Part shown: positions 39,901 through 49,510 of the stretch, piece after piece
Position numbering within the stretch: position 1 is the stretch's first letter
Layout: each line of letters begins with the position of its first letter
Assembly (NCBI GenBank): GCA_037974665.1
Contig: CM075783.1
Location: 42,049,712 to 42,113,711, forward strand
Origin: Ehretia macrophylla
Taxonomy: Eukaryota; Streptophyta; Magnoliopsida; Boraginales; Ehretiaceae
DNA: 64,000 nucleotides
Direction: 5' to 3'
The notes under the pieces: generated by a model
Database searches by the model: none
Seen by the model: only the letters and a program-made list of their open reading frames with translations
Told to the model about the DNA's origin: nothing
Translations under genes and position numbers: made by a program

Positions 39901-40157
39901 GCGGAATAGAAGCCAACCCGGAGAAAGTCCAGGCGATCCTAGACCTAGTGCCCCCGACCTGCGTGAAGGACGTCCAGGTGTTGGCAGGAAAAGTCGCGGC
40001 GCTGAGCAGATTCATGTCCAGGTCGGCTGACAAGTGCGCTCCCCTATTCAAAATATTGAGGAACCCTAAGAACTTTGAATGGACTGAGGAATGCCAAAAC
40101 GCCTTCCAGGAGCTGAAAAGGTACTTAGCCTCTGCCTCCTCTATTATCCCGACCTGA
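36978..40157 (+). CDS. Retrotransposon gag-protease-reverse transcriptase
   Basis: A frame of 1059 residues starting at an ATG 70 bases after the LTR. A retrotransposon-gag domain lies at about 190-320. A zinc-knuckle-like motif CRYHMDYGHTTEEC is at about 417-430. The aspartic protease has its active site at VDTGSSAEVLF (about 553). The reverse transcriptase carries WRLCIDFTDLNKACPKD and the catalytic YVDDMLV (about 920). The frame stops at 40155-40157, just after RT, where the RNase H part continues in another frame. A one-base insertion near 40120-40130 explains this best. Confidence 0.93.
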   Translation: MVQTRSHNVPAEDSPNLEGDLEATQAPSQNLTQADVGTSQRVHLATQTQPAAKGDPNSGLSPEIRMMLRMFGELKEQVARLAEGPLAPQEVAPRPSRTQFHIPESRRKRTQEEEGFLEPMPRSDPTRGKRAVQADPEQAKTAAAIAKVINQLGVSPLSPEVLATPLPTGNRMPNLAVYNGDGDPASHLLNFDHHMTLHDMPDLMKAKTFPTTLVGNALDWFQKLRPGSIASFHQLAEAFLSRFAGSRRATRHTSTLLLVKQHRGESLRAYTARFNEESLRIPNLEDSMALMAYQSGLRSGPLTSSLAIDPVDTVSELMVRAEGYIHSEEIHQAKRDDDKEKEAGKKGEASRAQPGVKAQNDRGKQPQQPKPNPRFTMFTPLNTSREQILMEIQHQNHLPPAPRMKGRPDKRNKTKYCRYHMDYGHTTEECKDLKQEIEALIARGHLRRYVDQQPTRNTEQRDRERSPTRHQVGGERLAVIETIVGGLASGGETSAGRKGYVRAGREYGPMKGPAPGMQGITFSSEDLEGVILPHDDPLVISAEIANFTVKRLMVDTGSSAEVLFLSAFEQMGLDRSRLRPLRGTLAGFTGQSHRAEGVINLPLKLEAGDKWVSMQANFIVMNCNSTYNGILGRVALNHFRAVPSTYHQALKFPTPSGVATIRGAQLSARECYENSLRPKYQIGWGPDLPEEKRDAKRGSPAEDLQEVELSDEPKRAKIGCELSANLKKGISQFLLKNEHVFAWSASDMTGIDPSVIEHHLNADPNHYPVKQKRRHFHYDKQQIIAEEVDKLVDAGHIKEIQYPTWLSNVVLVTKSSGGWRLCIDFTDLNKACPKDCFPLPRIDQMVDATSGFELLSFMDAFKGYNQIKMAPGDKEKTAFTTDKGLYYYEVMPFGLKNAGATYTRMVNKVFKNQIGRNMEIYVDDMLVKSRRAEDHVTDLAEVFAVMEHFGIKLNPEKCAFGIKAGKFLGFMVTARGIEANPEKVQAILDLVPPTCVKDVQVLAGKVAALSRFMSRSADKCAPLFKILRNPKNFEWTEECQNAFQELKRYLASASSIIPT

Positions 40158-40158
40158 G

Positions 40159-42267
40159 GTGGGGGAGGAGCTGGTAGTATACTTGGCATGCTCGGGAACA
40201 GCGGTGGCGGCGGCGCTAGTCCGAGAAGAAGGCAAGGAGCAGAAGCCGGTCTACTACGTTAGTAAAACCTTGCAGGGAGCCGAGGTGAGACACTCCTCCT
40301 TGGAAAAACTCGTCCTCGCGCTCATCACGGCGGCTAGAAAGTTGAAACCATACTTCGATGCTCATCCGATTAAAGTCATGACTGATGCTCCGCTCAAATC
40401 CATCATGCACAAGCCAGAGGCGTCGGGCAGGCTACTGAAATGGGCAGTTGAGTTGAGTCAATTCGACATCACCTACCAGCCCAGGACAGCCATCAAAGCC
40501 CAAGCCATTGCTGACTTTGTCGTAGAGTGCACTGGCCGAGCAGAGTACGACCCGGAGGACGTGTGGAAGGTCCATGTGGATGGGGCCTCAGGGAAGTCTG
40601 GGAGCGGAGCTGGGGTGGTCATCCTCGACCCAAACCGGCATGAGCACCAGTACTCCCTCAAGTTCGCCTTCTCGGCGTCCAACAATGAAGCAGAGTATGA
40701 AGCGGTGATTGCAGGGCTAAAAATTGCTGCTCAGCTCGGGGCACAGACAATCGACCTAAGCACCGACTCTCAGTTGGTTTCTAGTCAGATATCAGGGGAG
40801 TTCGAAGCCAAGGACAGTGCTATGCTAGCCTACCTCAACAGAGTCAAGGATTTGACCTCAACACTCAGAAGGTTCACGATACAGCAGATTCCCAGGGAAG
40901 AGAACATGAAGGCTGACGCCCTATCCAGGCTAGCCTTGGGCGAGAGCCGACCTACCCTTGTCCACGTGGAAGAAGTATCTGAACCTAGTATCCAGTTGGG
41001 GATGCGAGCGGTAGCCGAGCTCAACTTAAATCCAGATTGGACCAAACCAATCATGGACTATTTGGAAGGGGGTATGACCCCGGAGGATGAAAAAGCTGCT
41101 CGGAAACTCATGAAGCAGGCCTCAAGGTTTGTCATAATTGCCGGGCAGCTCTACAAAAGAGCCTACACCTGGCCTCTTTTGAAATGCGTTGCACCCGAGG
41201 AAGGAAACTATGTACTCCGGGAGATTCATGAAGGGGTGTGTGGAAACCACTTGGGGGGTAAAGCTCTGGCTCGGAAGGCGTTAAGGTACGGCTATTTTTG
41301 GCCAACCTTAGAGCAAGATGCCAAAGAGTATGTAAAAAAGTGCGACACCTGCCAGAGGTTCGCCAACGTGCAGCGGAAGCCTGCTGTAGACCTCACAGTG
41401 ATGATAAGCCCTTGGCCATTCTATCAGTGGGGTCTAGACATCATCGGCCCCTTGCCGGCCAGTCTCGGCCAAAAGAAACACGCCTTTGTGGCCGTAGACT
41501 ACTTCACCAAATGGCCCGAGGCTGAAGGTGTTGCCAGAATAACAGAAAAGGCAGCTTGGGATTTCGTATGGAAAAATATCATATGCCGATTTGGGGTACC
41601 AAAGGTCATTGTCACCGACCACGGCAAGCAATTCGACAGTGCATACTTTCGAGGCAAATGTGCTGAGATTGGGATCGACCTCAGATTCTCGTCTGTTGCT
41701 CACCCTCAAAGTAATGGCCAAGTTGAAAGAACTAACCAAATCATTTTGCAGGGTCTGAAAACCAAGCTGGAGGAAGCAGGGGGCCAATGGGCATCAATTC
41801 TCCCAGAAGTGATGTGGGCTCAACGGACCAATATCAGCTCGGCGACGGGAGAATCGCCCTTCGAACTGACCTTCGGCACTCAAGCCGTGCTGCCAGTGGA
41901 GATCGGGTCTCCAACCAGTAGAACCCTCCACCATGACCCAGAAATAAACGGAGCACGAATCCGTGAAGAGCTCGACCTCGCTGAAGAGCTCCGAGCTAAA
42001 GCTCAAATCAGAATGCTGGCCAGCAAAGCTGCAATGAAAAGAGCCTTTTCCAAGCAGGTCAAGCCTAAGCCTATTAAGGTCGGCGATCTCGTACTCAGGA
42101 AGGCCATCTTTTTGCCGCGCTCCACTAACAAGCTTTCCCCGACCTGGGAGGGACCCTACGAGGTCATGAAAGAAGTCCGACCCGGGACCTTCTACCTTCG
42201 AGACAAGAACGGAAAACTGTTAAAAAATGCATGGCATTCAGAACATTTGAAGCGGTATTTTGTCTAA
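40159..42267 (+). pseudogene. Retrotransposon RNase H and integrase part of pol, displaced by a frameshift
   Basis: About 702 residues continue pol in a different frame from the gag-RT part. The start is not a true initiation site. The first segment (VVYLACSGTAVAAALVREEG) is the RT-linked RNase H. A second RNase H follows at about residue 135 (VHVDGASGKSGSGAGVVI, then EAEYEAVIAGL and STDSQLV). The integrase has an HHCC zinc region (about 360-400, ending KKCDTCQRF) and the DDE core (LDIIGPL, TDHGKQFDS, GQVERTNQ). Two RNase H domains are characteristic of the Tat group. Synthesis of this part would need a shift of frame, so the copy is probably defective. Confidence 0.9.
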
Positions 42268-42988
42268 AAACGGCCCCGAGCCGGAATATTCTGTCAACGG
42301 CCCCGAGCCGTAATATTTTGTAAAGGCCCCGGGCCGAAACATTACTTGTACAAATTCAATACAATGCGATTTTGTAAACTAGTGCAATTCCTGACTTGGG
42401 AACAAGTACACAAACCAGTGCAATGCCCGACCCGGGTGCAAATGCTACAACTACAAGATTACTCGAACTCGGATTAACGCGGTGGCCACGCTTAATCACG
42501 AGCAAATGACAAGTAAACCAGCTCGGACTAAGTTCCAGCTCGGGTATAATTGATAACAATTTTATCAGTTTTGCCAGTTCGGATTAAGTTCCAACTCGGT
42601 GCATTCCGGCCTCAGGTCGGTGTATTAGCTTGGGTCTAAACTCGAGCTCAATACTTGTCGACATTAGTTTGACCATTTTTATAAACGGATTGACGAGTTC
42701 GGATCGGTAACCGTAATGAGTTGCCCATATTATGCCAGCTCGGATAAGGATGTTAAAACATCAGTCGCGTCCAGCTCGGGTTATTACTCCTAAGTTTGTA
42801 TGGTCCATTAAAATTGGTCCGACCCCACTAACTTGAGAAAAATTTGCGGAGAGAAAAGTACGCGTGTACGAACTCAATTGAAACGCAAATAAAGCCAAAA
42901 TAAATATTTCATTAAAAACCGGAAAATGATTACAAAGGCCCAGCTCGGGCAAAATTACAATAGCCCTATCAGGGAAACATTGCTAAAT

Positions 42989-45292
42989 CTACTTTGGCGC
43001 GGCAGCGGAGGTGGTGGCCTCAGCTTCATCCCCAACTTGGTCCAGGCCCTTCTGGACAAACTCAGTAACCTCCTTGGCCTGGGATATCAGGTCGGAGGGA
43101 AGCTCGGGGATCTCCCAGAATTCTGGCGGCGGGACCTCCAAGATCTCGATGTAGTCGTTCTTGGAGGATGGAAAGAAAGTCTTCGCTCTCTCCCGAGCCG
43201 CAACTTGACCCCGGAAGTAGAACTCCATTTCCGCGTATTTTGCCATGGCCCCGCCTTCCGTGGCCAACCAGTCCACCGCCGCGTCGCTGGTTTTGAAGGC
43301 CTCCACCGCCTTTTCCCCGTGGACGCCGACCCGCTCCGCCAACTCCTTGAACTTTGCCTCTGCCTCCCGCTTCTCTCGCTTGTAGCGATCGACGTCCTTG
43401 GCCGCGGCTTCACGTCGGCCCTTCTCTAGGTCTAGCTCCTTCCTTAAGCGCTCGACCTCCGCCGCATCAGCCCTCTGCCTCTGAGCGGCTTCCTCTCTCA
43501 CTGTCTCAAGTTCGGCTCGGGAATCCACGTACCGTTGCTCGAGCTCAACGCAGTGAGTTTGGGCCTTGATTAAGAAGCTGGGGGCAGAGAGGATGTGGGA
43601 CTCGGCCTGTTCAGCAGAAGATAAAGCAATTAGCCGAGCTAAGAATGCGATCCCTATGTAAGATGGATAGGGACTTACCGTAACAATGGCCATCCTCAAG
43701 TCCAGAGAGAGTTGCTGGGCTGGGACCGTCGCCAGTTTGGGGTCGCGCTCCACCTTGGACGCTTCCATGAGGTGCTGGTCGGGAGGACTGAACTCCGACT
43801 CCTTGCCCTTTCCGGAGTGCCCGGGCCGAGGCCGCTTTCTGTTCTCGGATCGGGGGGAGGAGCGCTGCGGGATCGTTAGGCGCGACCCAGGTTTCTTCGG
43901 TAATGGGGACCCCGAAGCCCCTTTTGAGGAGACCTCGGGACCGACCTCAAGCCCTTGGCCGCTGTGGCGTTGCCTCTGGCCTTGTCCAGTGCCGCCCGGT
44001 CCTGACCGCACCTGGGCGTACGCGAGCTTCCTCATATCCGCCATATCTGCAAAGGTAAAGAGCAAAGGGAATCAAAAGTGAGTCGAAGACCCAGCTAAAG
44101 CGAAGTTAATAAAACGGGACGGGAGGTCGGACGCCAATCCTGCAAACTGACCCTCTTCCGAGCCGGCCCCGTCATCTCCATCCGGGTCGGGAATCAGGTG
44201 GGGATGATCCTTTGAGAGGTCGGGCTCCCGACCAAATAACTTAGAATCCCAGATTCGCTCCCATTTCAGCACACTGTCAATGTCTATCAGCATCCCGGGC
44301 GCGGGCTTGAGCGCTGCCACTTCCCTACGCTCCTCCTTTGAAAGTTTAGGGTCATCATTGACGGTTTTCCTCAGACTCGGGAGCCAGTCTAGCCTACATC
44401 CAGGATTCACAGACGACTCCACCCAGTAATAATCATTATGCCAGCCCTTGTTAGATGAGTGCCACTTGGTGAATATGGAGTGGCCGACCCGAGCTGCGAA
44501 GTGGAACCACCCCGGTTGCTTCGGATTGGGCTTACATACGAAGAAATGCCTGAATCGACGCAAGGTCGGCTCCACTCCCTTCTCCAAACAGAACACGTAG
44601 AAAGCCACCATTATAGCCCAACCGTTCGGTGACATCTGACCCGGGCTGAGCTCGAAATGGTTCAGGATTCCAACGATGAAGCCAGGGAGGGGGAGCTGGA
44701 TGACGTCGAAGGCCAGATCATATATGGTGTAGTGGTTGGCTGGGGGGTAACACGCCGATTCTTGCCGACCTGGAACCTTCAACTTGTGATGCCGATCAAC
44801 CGACCAGTTCCTCAGTCTTGCGTTCGCCATCTGCACGATGGAATGGCACTCTCGCTTGCAGCAGGCAAACAACTGCTCGATCCTCTTCCCCCGAATTGAA
44901 GAAGCGCTAGCTGAAGCCGAGCTCCGGGGTCGAACAGCACTGACTGGAACAGCCTCGATCGGCTCGGTGGCAGCCACCCCGGCTAAGAATTCTTGCGGTA
45001 TTTCAATGCCCTCCAGTCGATTCAGCGGCTCCTCGTCCCCCCCGACATCGAATTCTCCCAGGTCGGCCATAGGGTCCTCTTCTGCCTCTTCTCGCACCAG
45101 TCTAACCCCAATAACTTGGCAGTCGTCGTCACTCTCCTCGCGATTGGATTTCCGAGCCGGCCCTGAGGACGAGCTGGTGCTCTCTCCGCCACGGATCCCG
45201 TTCGAGGTAGATGCCGAGCTCGGCGGACTTTCATCTCCGCCGTAAGACCTTACATCCATTGCCTGAGAATCTTCTGATTCCGACCTCCCCAT
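42989..45292 (-). CDS. Antisense spliced gene in the retrotransposon (putative gypsy-type transposon domain, coiled coil)
   Basis: Three coding exons on the strand opposite gag-pol join in frame: 45292-44152, 44046-43679 and 43606-42989, about 708 residues. Introns 44151-44047 (GTCAGT..CAG) and 43678-43607 (GTAAGT..CAG) are canonical; a 5' leader intron with GTACGT..TAG borders also fits just upstream of the ATG. The first part is Ser/Glu-rich, then carries the 'putative gypsy type transposon' domain (PF04195-like): PANHYTIYDLAFDVIQLPLP through RRFRHFF. The last part is a Glu/Arg/Lys-rich coiled coil. Such antisense frames between pol and the 3' LTR are known in Tat-group elements (for example Retand); their role is not established. 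Confidence 0.8.
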
Positions 45293-45510
45293 CCTGTCTA
45301 CAGCAAATACAAATGTACAGGAATGACTAAAGGGAGTCGGGACGTACCTAATGCTCCCAACTGCGGAGTGTGGCCGACTCTTCTGGTCCAAGCTGCAGAA
45401 TCCCGAGAATATTCTTTCCGAGCTAGTTGTGTCCGACCACTCTTGCGTCCGACCTAAATTCCTTGAGAAATAGAAAGTGAAGTATGCAGTGAAATCTCGG
45501 AGGAGGTGGC

Positions 45511-45520
45511 CCTATTTATA
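45511..45520 (-). promoter_or_regulatory. TATA box for the antisense gene
   Basis: TATAAATAGG on the minus strand, about 230 bases upstream of the antisense ATG and between that gene and the 3' LTR. It gives the antisense gene a promoter separate from the LTR. The call rests on the motif and position only. Confidence 0.55.
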
Positions 45521-45701
45521 GGCGCCCGTGAAATTCGCCTCGGGAAGGCCAAACGTCGCGTCTCGTCAGAACCGCCAGGTGACGTGGCAGCCATCCGTTG
45601 GGCATGCACTGCTGACGTGGCCATCCCTACTCTATCGAGGTCGGGCACCTGCAGCTCGGGATTAGCTACTACCTCTAGATCTCGCCCACTCGATCTCGAC
45701 T

Positions 45702-45714
45702 AGGGGGGGGGGAA
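45702..45714 (+). promoter_or_regulatory. Polypurine tract
   Basis: A purine run of A, ten G and AA directly before the 3' LTR (one base spacer), the expected primer for plus-strand DNA synthesis. Confidence 0.85.
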
Positions 45715-45715
45715 T

Positions 45716-46181
45716 TGACGAGGGGTTCCCGAGCTGAGCTAAATTAGCCGACCTGATCAGAGATGGGCCAATCCGCGCTCCATCAGCAGCTTGCTCACCC
45801 CAATGATCATGTCCAGATGACTCAGCCGACCCCATTAACCCCGACCCCAGTTCCATCTGTTCCGATGGGACATAAAGCACTGATGGGACATAAAGCTGCG
45901 TCGCATTAAATGTTGTCAGACCCAAACTCAGTATAAATAGAGCTCAACCCTCCTCACTTACTCTCTCTCGTTATTAATTGCTCTCAACTACTTTGCCAGC
46001 TCGGACATATTAATCATTCGCACGCCTGAGGGGAAAATTCGGGTCGTCACCCCGCCTTTACCTTGCCTTCTTGTGCAGGATCTGCAGCCGACCAGGAAAG
46101 TTTAGCTCGGAGTCGGATCAAAGGAGTCCAGCTCGGCCAAAGTAGCTCCTGAATCTAACTGTGAGATTTTCAACCTCGACA
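45716..46181 (+). repeat. 3' LTR
   Basis: A 466-bp repeat of the 5' LTR with about 11 substitutions counted by eye, no indels, the same TG and CA ends, and the CATAC target duplication immediately after it. Confidence 0.95.
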
Positions 46182-46467
46182 CATACAAACACGTGTCCAC
46201 CGTTGCTGGTGAGCTTGTCTCTTAGCAAGGAATTTTGCTTTTATACGGGTGCTGGCCTCTAATACAAAAGTGGGTTTGTATTAGAAGTCCACACACATAA
46301 GGAAACCATATAGAAGCAAAACCCCATAGCAAGAAGAAAATTCAATTCTCACATGCATAACATCAATAAAAACCCCTCTTTGAGCCCATCCTCACATGCA
46401 CTTGTTTAACACCTAAATATAAATGATCACAAGAACAGTATTTTGCAGAAAAGTGTCATTTCGCATT

Positions 46468-47046
46468 AGGACCGTCTCAAATAATTTAAGAGCCTTGAAT
46501 GATCATCTAAATAGGAGCCTTAATATTTAAGTTTTTTCTCAATAAAAAAACTTCTAAATTTTATACTAAAATAATCACTTGTATAAAAGGACATTTCTCT
46601 AATGTTCTTTCTCTTTATTAAGTTTTTTTTTCAGCATCTTTCTTGGGCCTTAATAATTAGACTTTATTAAGTCTATTGCATATAAGAACAATTAATAAAA
46701 AAATGAATATAAGTAAAAAAAATTAATTATTTCAACTTAAGATATATATAAGTATGTAAACAACATCAAAATTTATAACATAAAAAAACAAAAAGAAGAG
46801 TTGAATGTATATATCTATGCTTTCTTTCTTGGATAGCCCTGCTTTCTTATATTATATGCAAAATAAATATCACAATAAACAAAAATCGTTTAAGTGCTAG
46901 CCTTCAATAGTTTAAAAATCGATTAAGTGCTGACCGTTTAGCCTTCTTTTACTAAGTTAATATTATTATTATTTTTAACTTGGGGCCCCTAAGTTAAGGG
47001 GGCCTTAGGCACAGGTCCAAGCTGCCCTTAGCTTGGGCCGACACTG
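46468..47046. mobile_element. 579-bp non-coding element with 9-bp target duplication
   Basis: Both ends are bordered by TTTCGCATT (46459-46467 and 47047-47055). The left end reads AGGACCGTCTCAAATAATTT, and the right end GCTTGGGCCGACACTG. The two ends are not good inverted repeats. The sequence type (GACCGTCTCAAA at one end, TTAGGCACAGGTCCAAG and GGGCCGACACTG at the other) recurs in plant genomes as I recall it. The 9-bp duplication suggests a Mutator-like mover. Confidence 0.7.
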
Positions 47047-47182
47047 TTTCGCATTTGAAGCCATTTTCTTGTAGAAGGCCTCATTTCTCAGTGATACCAA
47101 ATAGACTTCAAAGAGAGTTAATCATTAATTCTCGTAACTTTGTCTGTAACAGAAGTTTCGTATACGTATTTTATAGCAAATC

Positions 47183-47416
47183 ATGGGAAATTACATGGAC
47201 ACATGCATACAAAGGCCAGAAGAAGAGAAAAAGCAACAACATCAAGAAACAACAGGAGAATTAAACCTTGGAGAATTGCAGAAGGATCAGATTACTAGTA
47301 CGAGGATCAAGATTGTGTTGACAAAGGTGGAGCTAGAGGGGCTGTTGTTTCAGCACAAGGATAATGTATGGAAAAGTTTAGAGGAAGTCTTGGGAGAAAT
47401 AGAGAGATCAGTTTAA
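47183..47416 (+). CDS. Small MGN-type protein of unknown function
   Basis: A 77-residue single-exon frame. It begins MGNYMDTC; Gly2 followed by a Cys nearby would allow N-myristoylation and palmitoylation and thus membrane attachment (inferred). After a Glu/Lys/Gln-rich linker comes TRIKIVLTKVELEGLLFQ and then KSLEEVLGEIERS. The R-x-K-x-V-L-T-K-x-E-L pattern resembles the C-terminal part of small plant MGN/DUF4228-type proteins. No full DUF4228 core is present. The frame is open upstream to 47055, but the ATG at 47183 gives the family-like start. Confidence 0.6.
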   Translation: MGNYMDTCIQRPEEEKKQQHQETTGELNLGELQKDQITSTRIKIVLTKVELEGLLFQHKDNVWKSLEEVLGEIERSV

Positions 47417-49310
47417 AGCTCTTCAAGAAGCCCAACATTTTGCCCATATTAATTCAGCTCGTGCAAGCACATAATGGTTTTATTTGTTTTCTTTTTTGCT
47501 GTAGGGTGGTTGGGGTGGGGGGTTCGGATTTGTGACTTAAAGGTGGTTTGATGCGCAGAATTCTTGCTAACCATGAACTTAGATCAATCAAATAATGATA
47601 TTTCTGTGCAATGATTTGCATAGTTGTAACACCTCATAATTTTTGGACATGAATTTGGGTTAGATATTAAATGATTAAGGCAGCAAAAAAAAAATAAAGG
47701 AAAGATATATCAGTGATTGCTTTTGGCTGATTTATAGGTATTAGTTGTGCCATAATATGATACATGATATAAAATAAAGTAAATAGTGACAAAATTATAG
47801 GGAAGTTGGCGTGAGGGAGTTAAATGTGCTATGACCCATTCTTTTTTTATATCAAATTGTGTCTATGAGTTGTGAAAGAGTTCACTTTATCTACCATCAG
47901 TTTATACTACCACCATAGCAATAAATAGTATCAGCAACTTTTATTTGAAGAACATTAGGCGTGAAGCCCTTCATACAATATGGTTGTAAGGTCTATGGAT
48001 TACGACTGCATGTGGGGAACTTCAATCTTAGTTTGCAAACCTTGAGCTTTGGATATTTTTCGTAATTCAGGTAAGTAGAATATATCAATTCTTTCTATAC
48101 CCCATTTGTTAATCAGTAAACGTCATTCAATTCATCATCATTTGATATCCGTATGATTCTTGTCGAACCTTTGCATTGATTTTTTTGAAAACCACTTATT
48201 CAAGCCCTGCAAACTATACAAGTTGTGTTTTGAATCCTAAGCAGCCACAACTTGCTATATGTTCTGTTAGTGCTTGATAATATTGTGTTCGTCCTACTAT
48301 TTATTACTTTTGAGTCTTATCGTTCCTTGGGGTATATTGTACTTACTGAGTATTGATTCGCTCAACCCTTTTCTCGTTCTTATTTTGCAAATGAAAAATT
48401 CAGTTTGGGATTTAGTGGCCTAGACGTTTCATAAAAAGGATACAAGATATTAGATGTTTAAGAATATTTTTGATTATTATTATGTTTTTGAGAGATTTGT
48501 CATGTAATTAAAGTTTATAGTATTTTTATATTTTATTGAAAGTATAGATGCTCTGGATTAATTGCTAATATTTAATTGATTGATTCATACATCGAGTTAT
48601 TGAGGTTTAGAGCCCTGCGGGCTTAGGAAGATTTATTTTTCTAGGTTCGCGACGGTCTCGTCCCTGAATTTTCTCTTTTAAATTTGGGGGCGTAACAATA
48701 GCAAAGCAGCTCCCAATACACTGGCAACCTTCGCGGTAGGTTCATTGATATTACCTACCAAATAAAAGGCCAGACCGAAATTGTTAAAAAACAAAAATCA
48801 TCTTTTTGTGGCCCAAGCTATTATTGCGACAATTGGTGAATACAACCAACTATCATTAAAAATTTTATCTAAATTTTTGTTATATACAAGTTGATGAAGG
48901 GTCGGAAGGATAAGGTTTTTGACTTTGGACTATGTAAAATGAAGGGATGCAAAAGAAATATTATGTGCAACTTGAAAAATGTTATACAAGTGGTGTTGTG
49001 GGACTATATTGCATGGGGTTGGAAATTTGAGGGGACTGGTTCGGTGCACAAAATTTCATTTTCTTATGGACAAACTCGAGGAAGGATCGGACTTATTTTG
49101 AAGTTTGTGACTTATGACTATGTAAATTAAATGAAGGGGTGCTGAAGAAATTAAATAAACTAAGCCCAGATTCATTTTCTTCACACACATTTATGCACAT
49201 ATATCATCATATTAAACTTAATACGAATGAACAGAGGAAGAAGGGGTGCTGAAGAAATTAGTTAAATTAAGCCCACATTCATTTACACACACATATCATC
49301 ATATTAAACT

Positions 49311-49510
49311 TAATACGAATGAACAAAGGAAATTATCCAAAAGACAATGAAAATAAGCAATACGCGATATCGTATTTAGCTATAAGCAACTGTGTAAAGT
49401 AGTGGCAGTTTAATACGAATGAACAAAAGAAATTATCCAAAAGACAACAAAAATAAGCAATACGCGATATCGTATTTAGCTATAAGCAACTGTATAAACT
49501 AGTGGTAGTA
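49311..49510. repeat. Two tandem copies of a 100-bp unit
   Basis: The unit starting TAATACGAATGAACAAA and containing AATACGCGATATCGTATTTAG occurs at 49311-49410 and again at 49411-49510 with few differences. Upstream, a related pair of about 100-bp segments (GGGGTGCTGAAGAAATTA to TAATACGAATGAACA) lies at about 49136-49230 and 49238-49320, so the area expanded by local duplication. Confidence 0.85.

Larger units (their letters stand above)
36443..46181 (+). mobile_element. Full-length Ty3/gypsy LTR retrotransposon, Tat-like
   Basis: A 9.74-kb element with two 466-bp LTRs (36443-36908 and 45716-46181). They start TGACGAGGGG, end CTCGACA, and are flanked by a perfect 5-bp duplication, CATAC (36438-36442 and 46182-46186). 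By eye the LTRs differ at about 11 positions (about 2.4%), so insertion was fairly recent. The order gag, protease, RT, RNase H, second RNase H, integrase is Ty3/gypsy. The second RNase H domain and an antisense gene between pol and the 3' LTR point to the Tat group (Ogre/Retand-like). The coding part is markedly more GC-rich than the host DNA. A frameshift in pol suggests this copy is not autonomous. Confidence 0.95.

Noticed and set aside
37158-41787. Many minus-strand frames inside gag-pol
   Set aside because: Shadows of the retrotransposon gag-pol; they lack domains and do not continue across the element, unlike the real antisense gene at 42989-45292.
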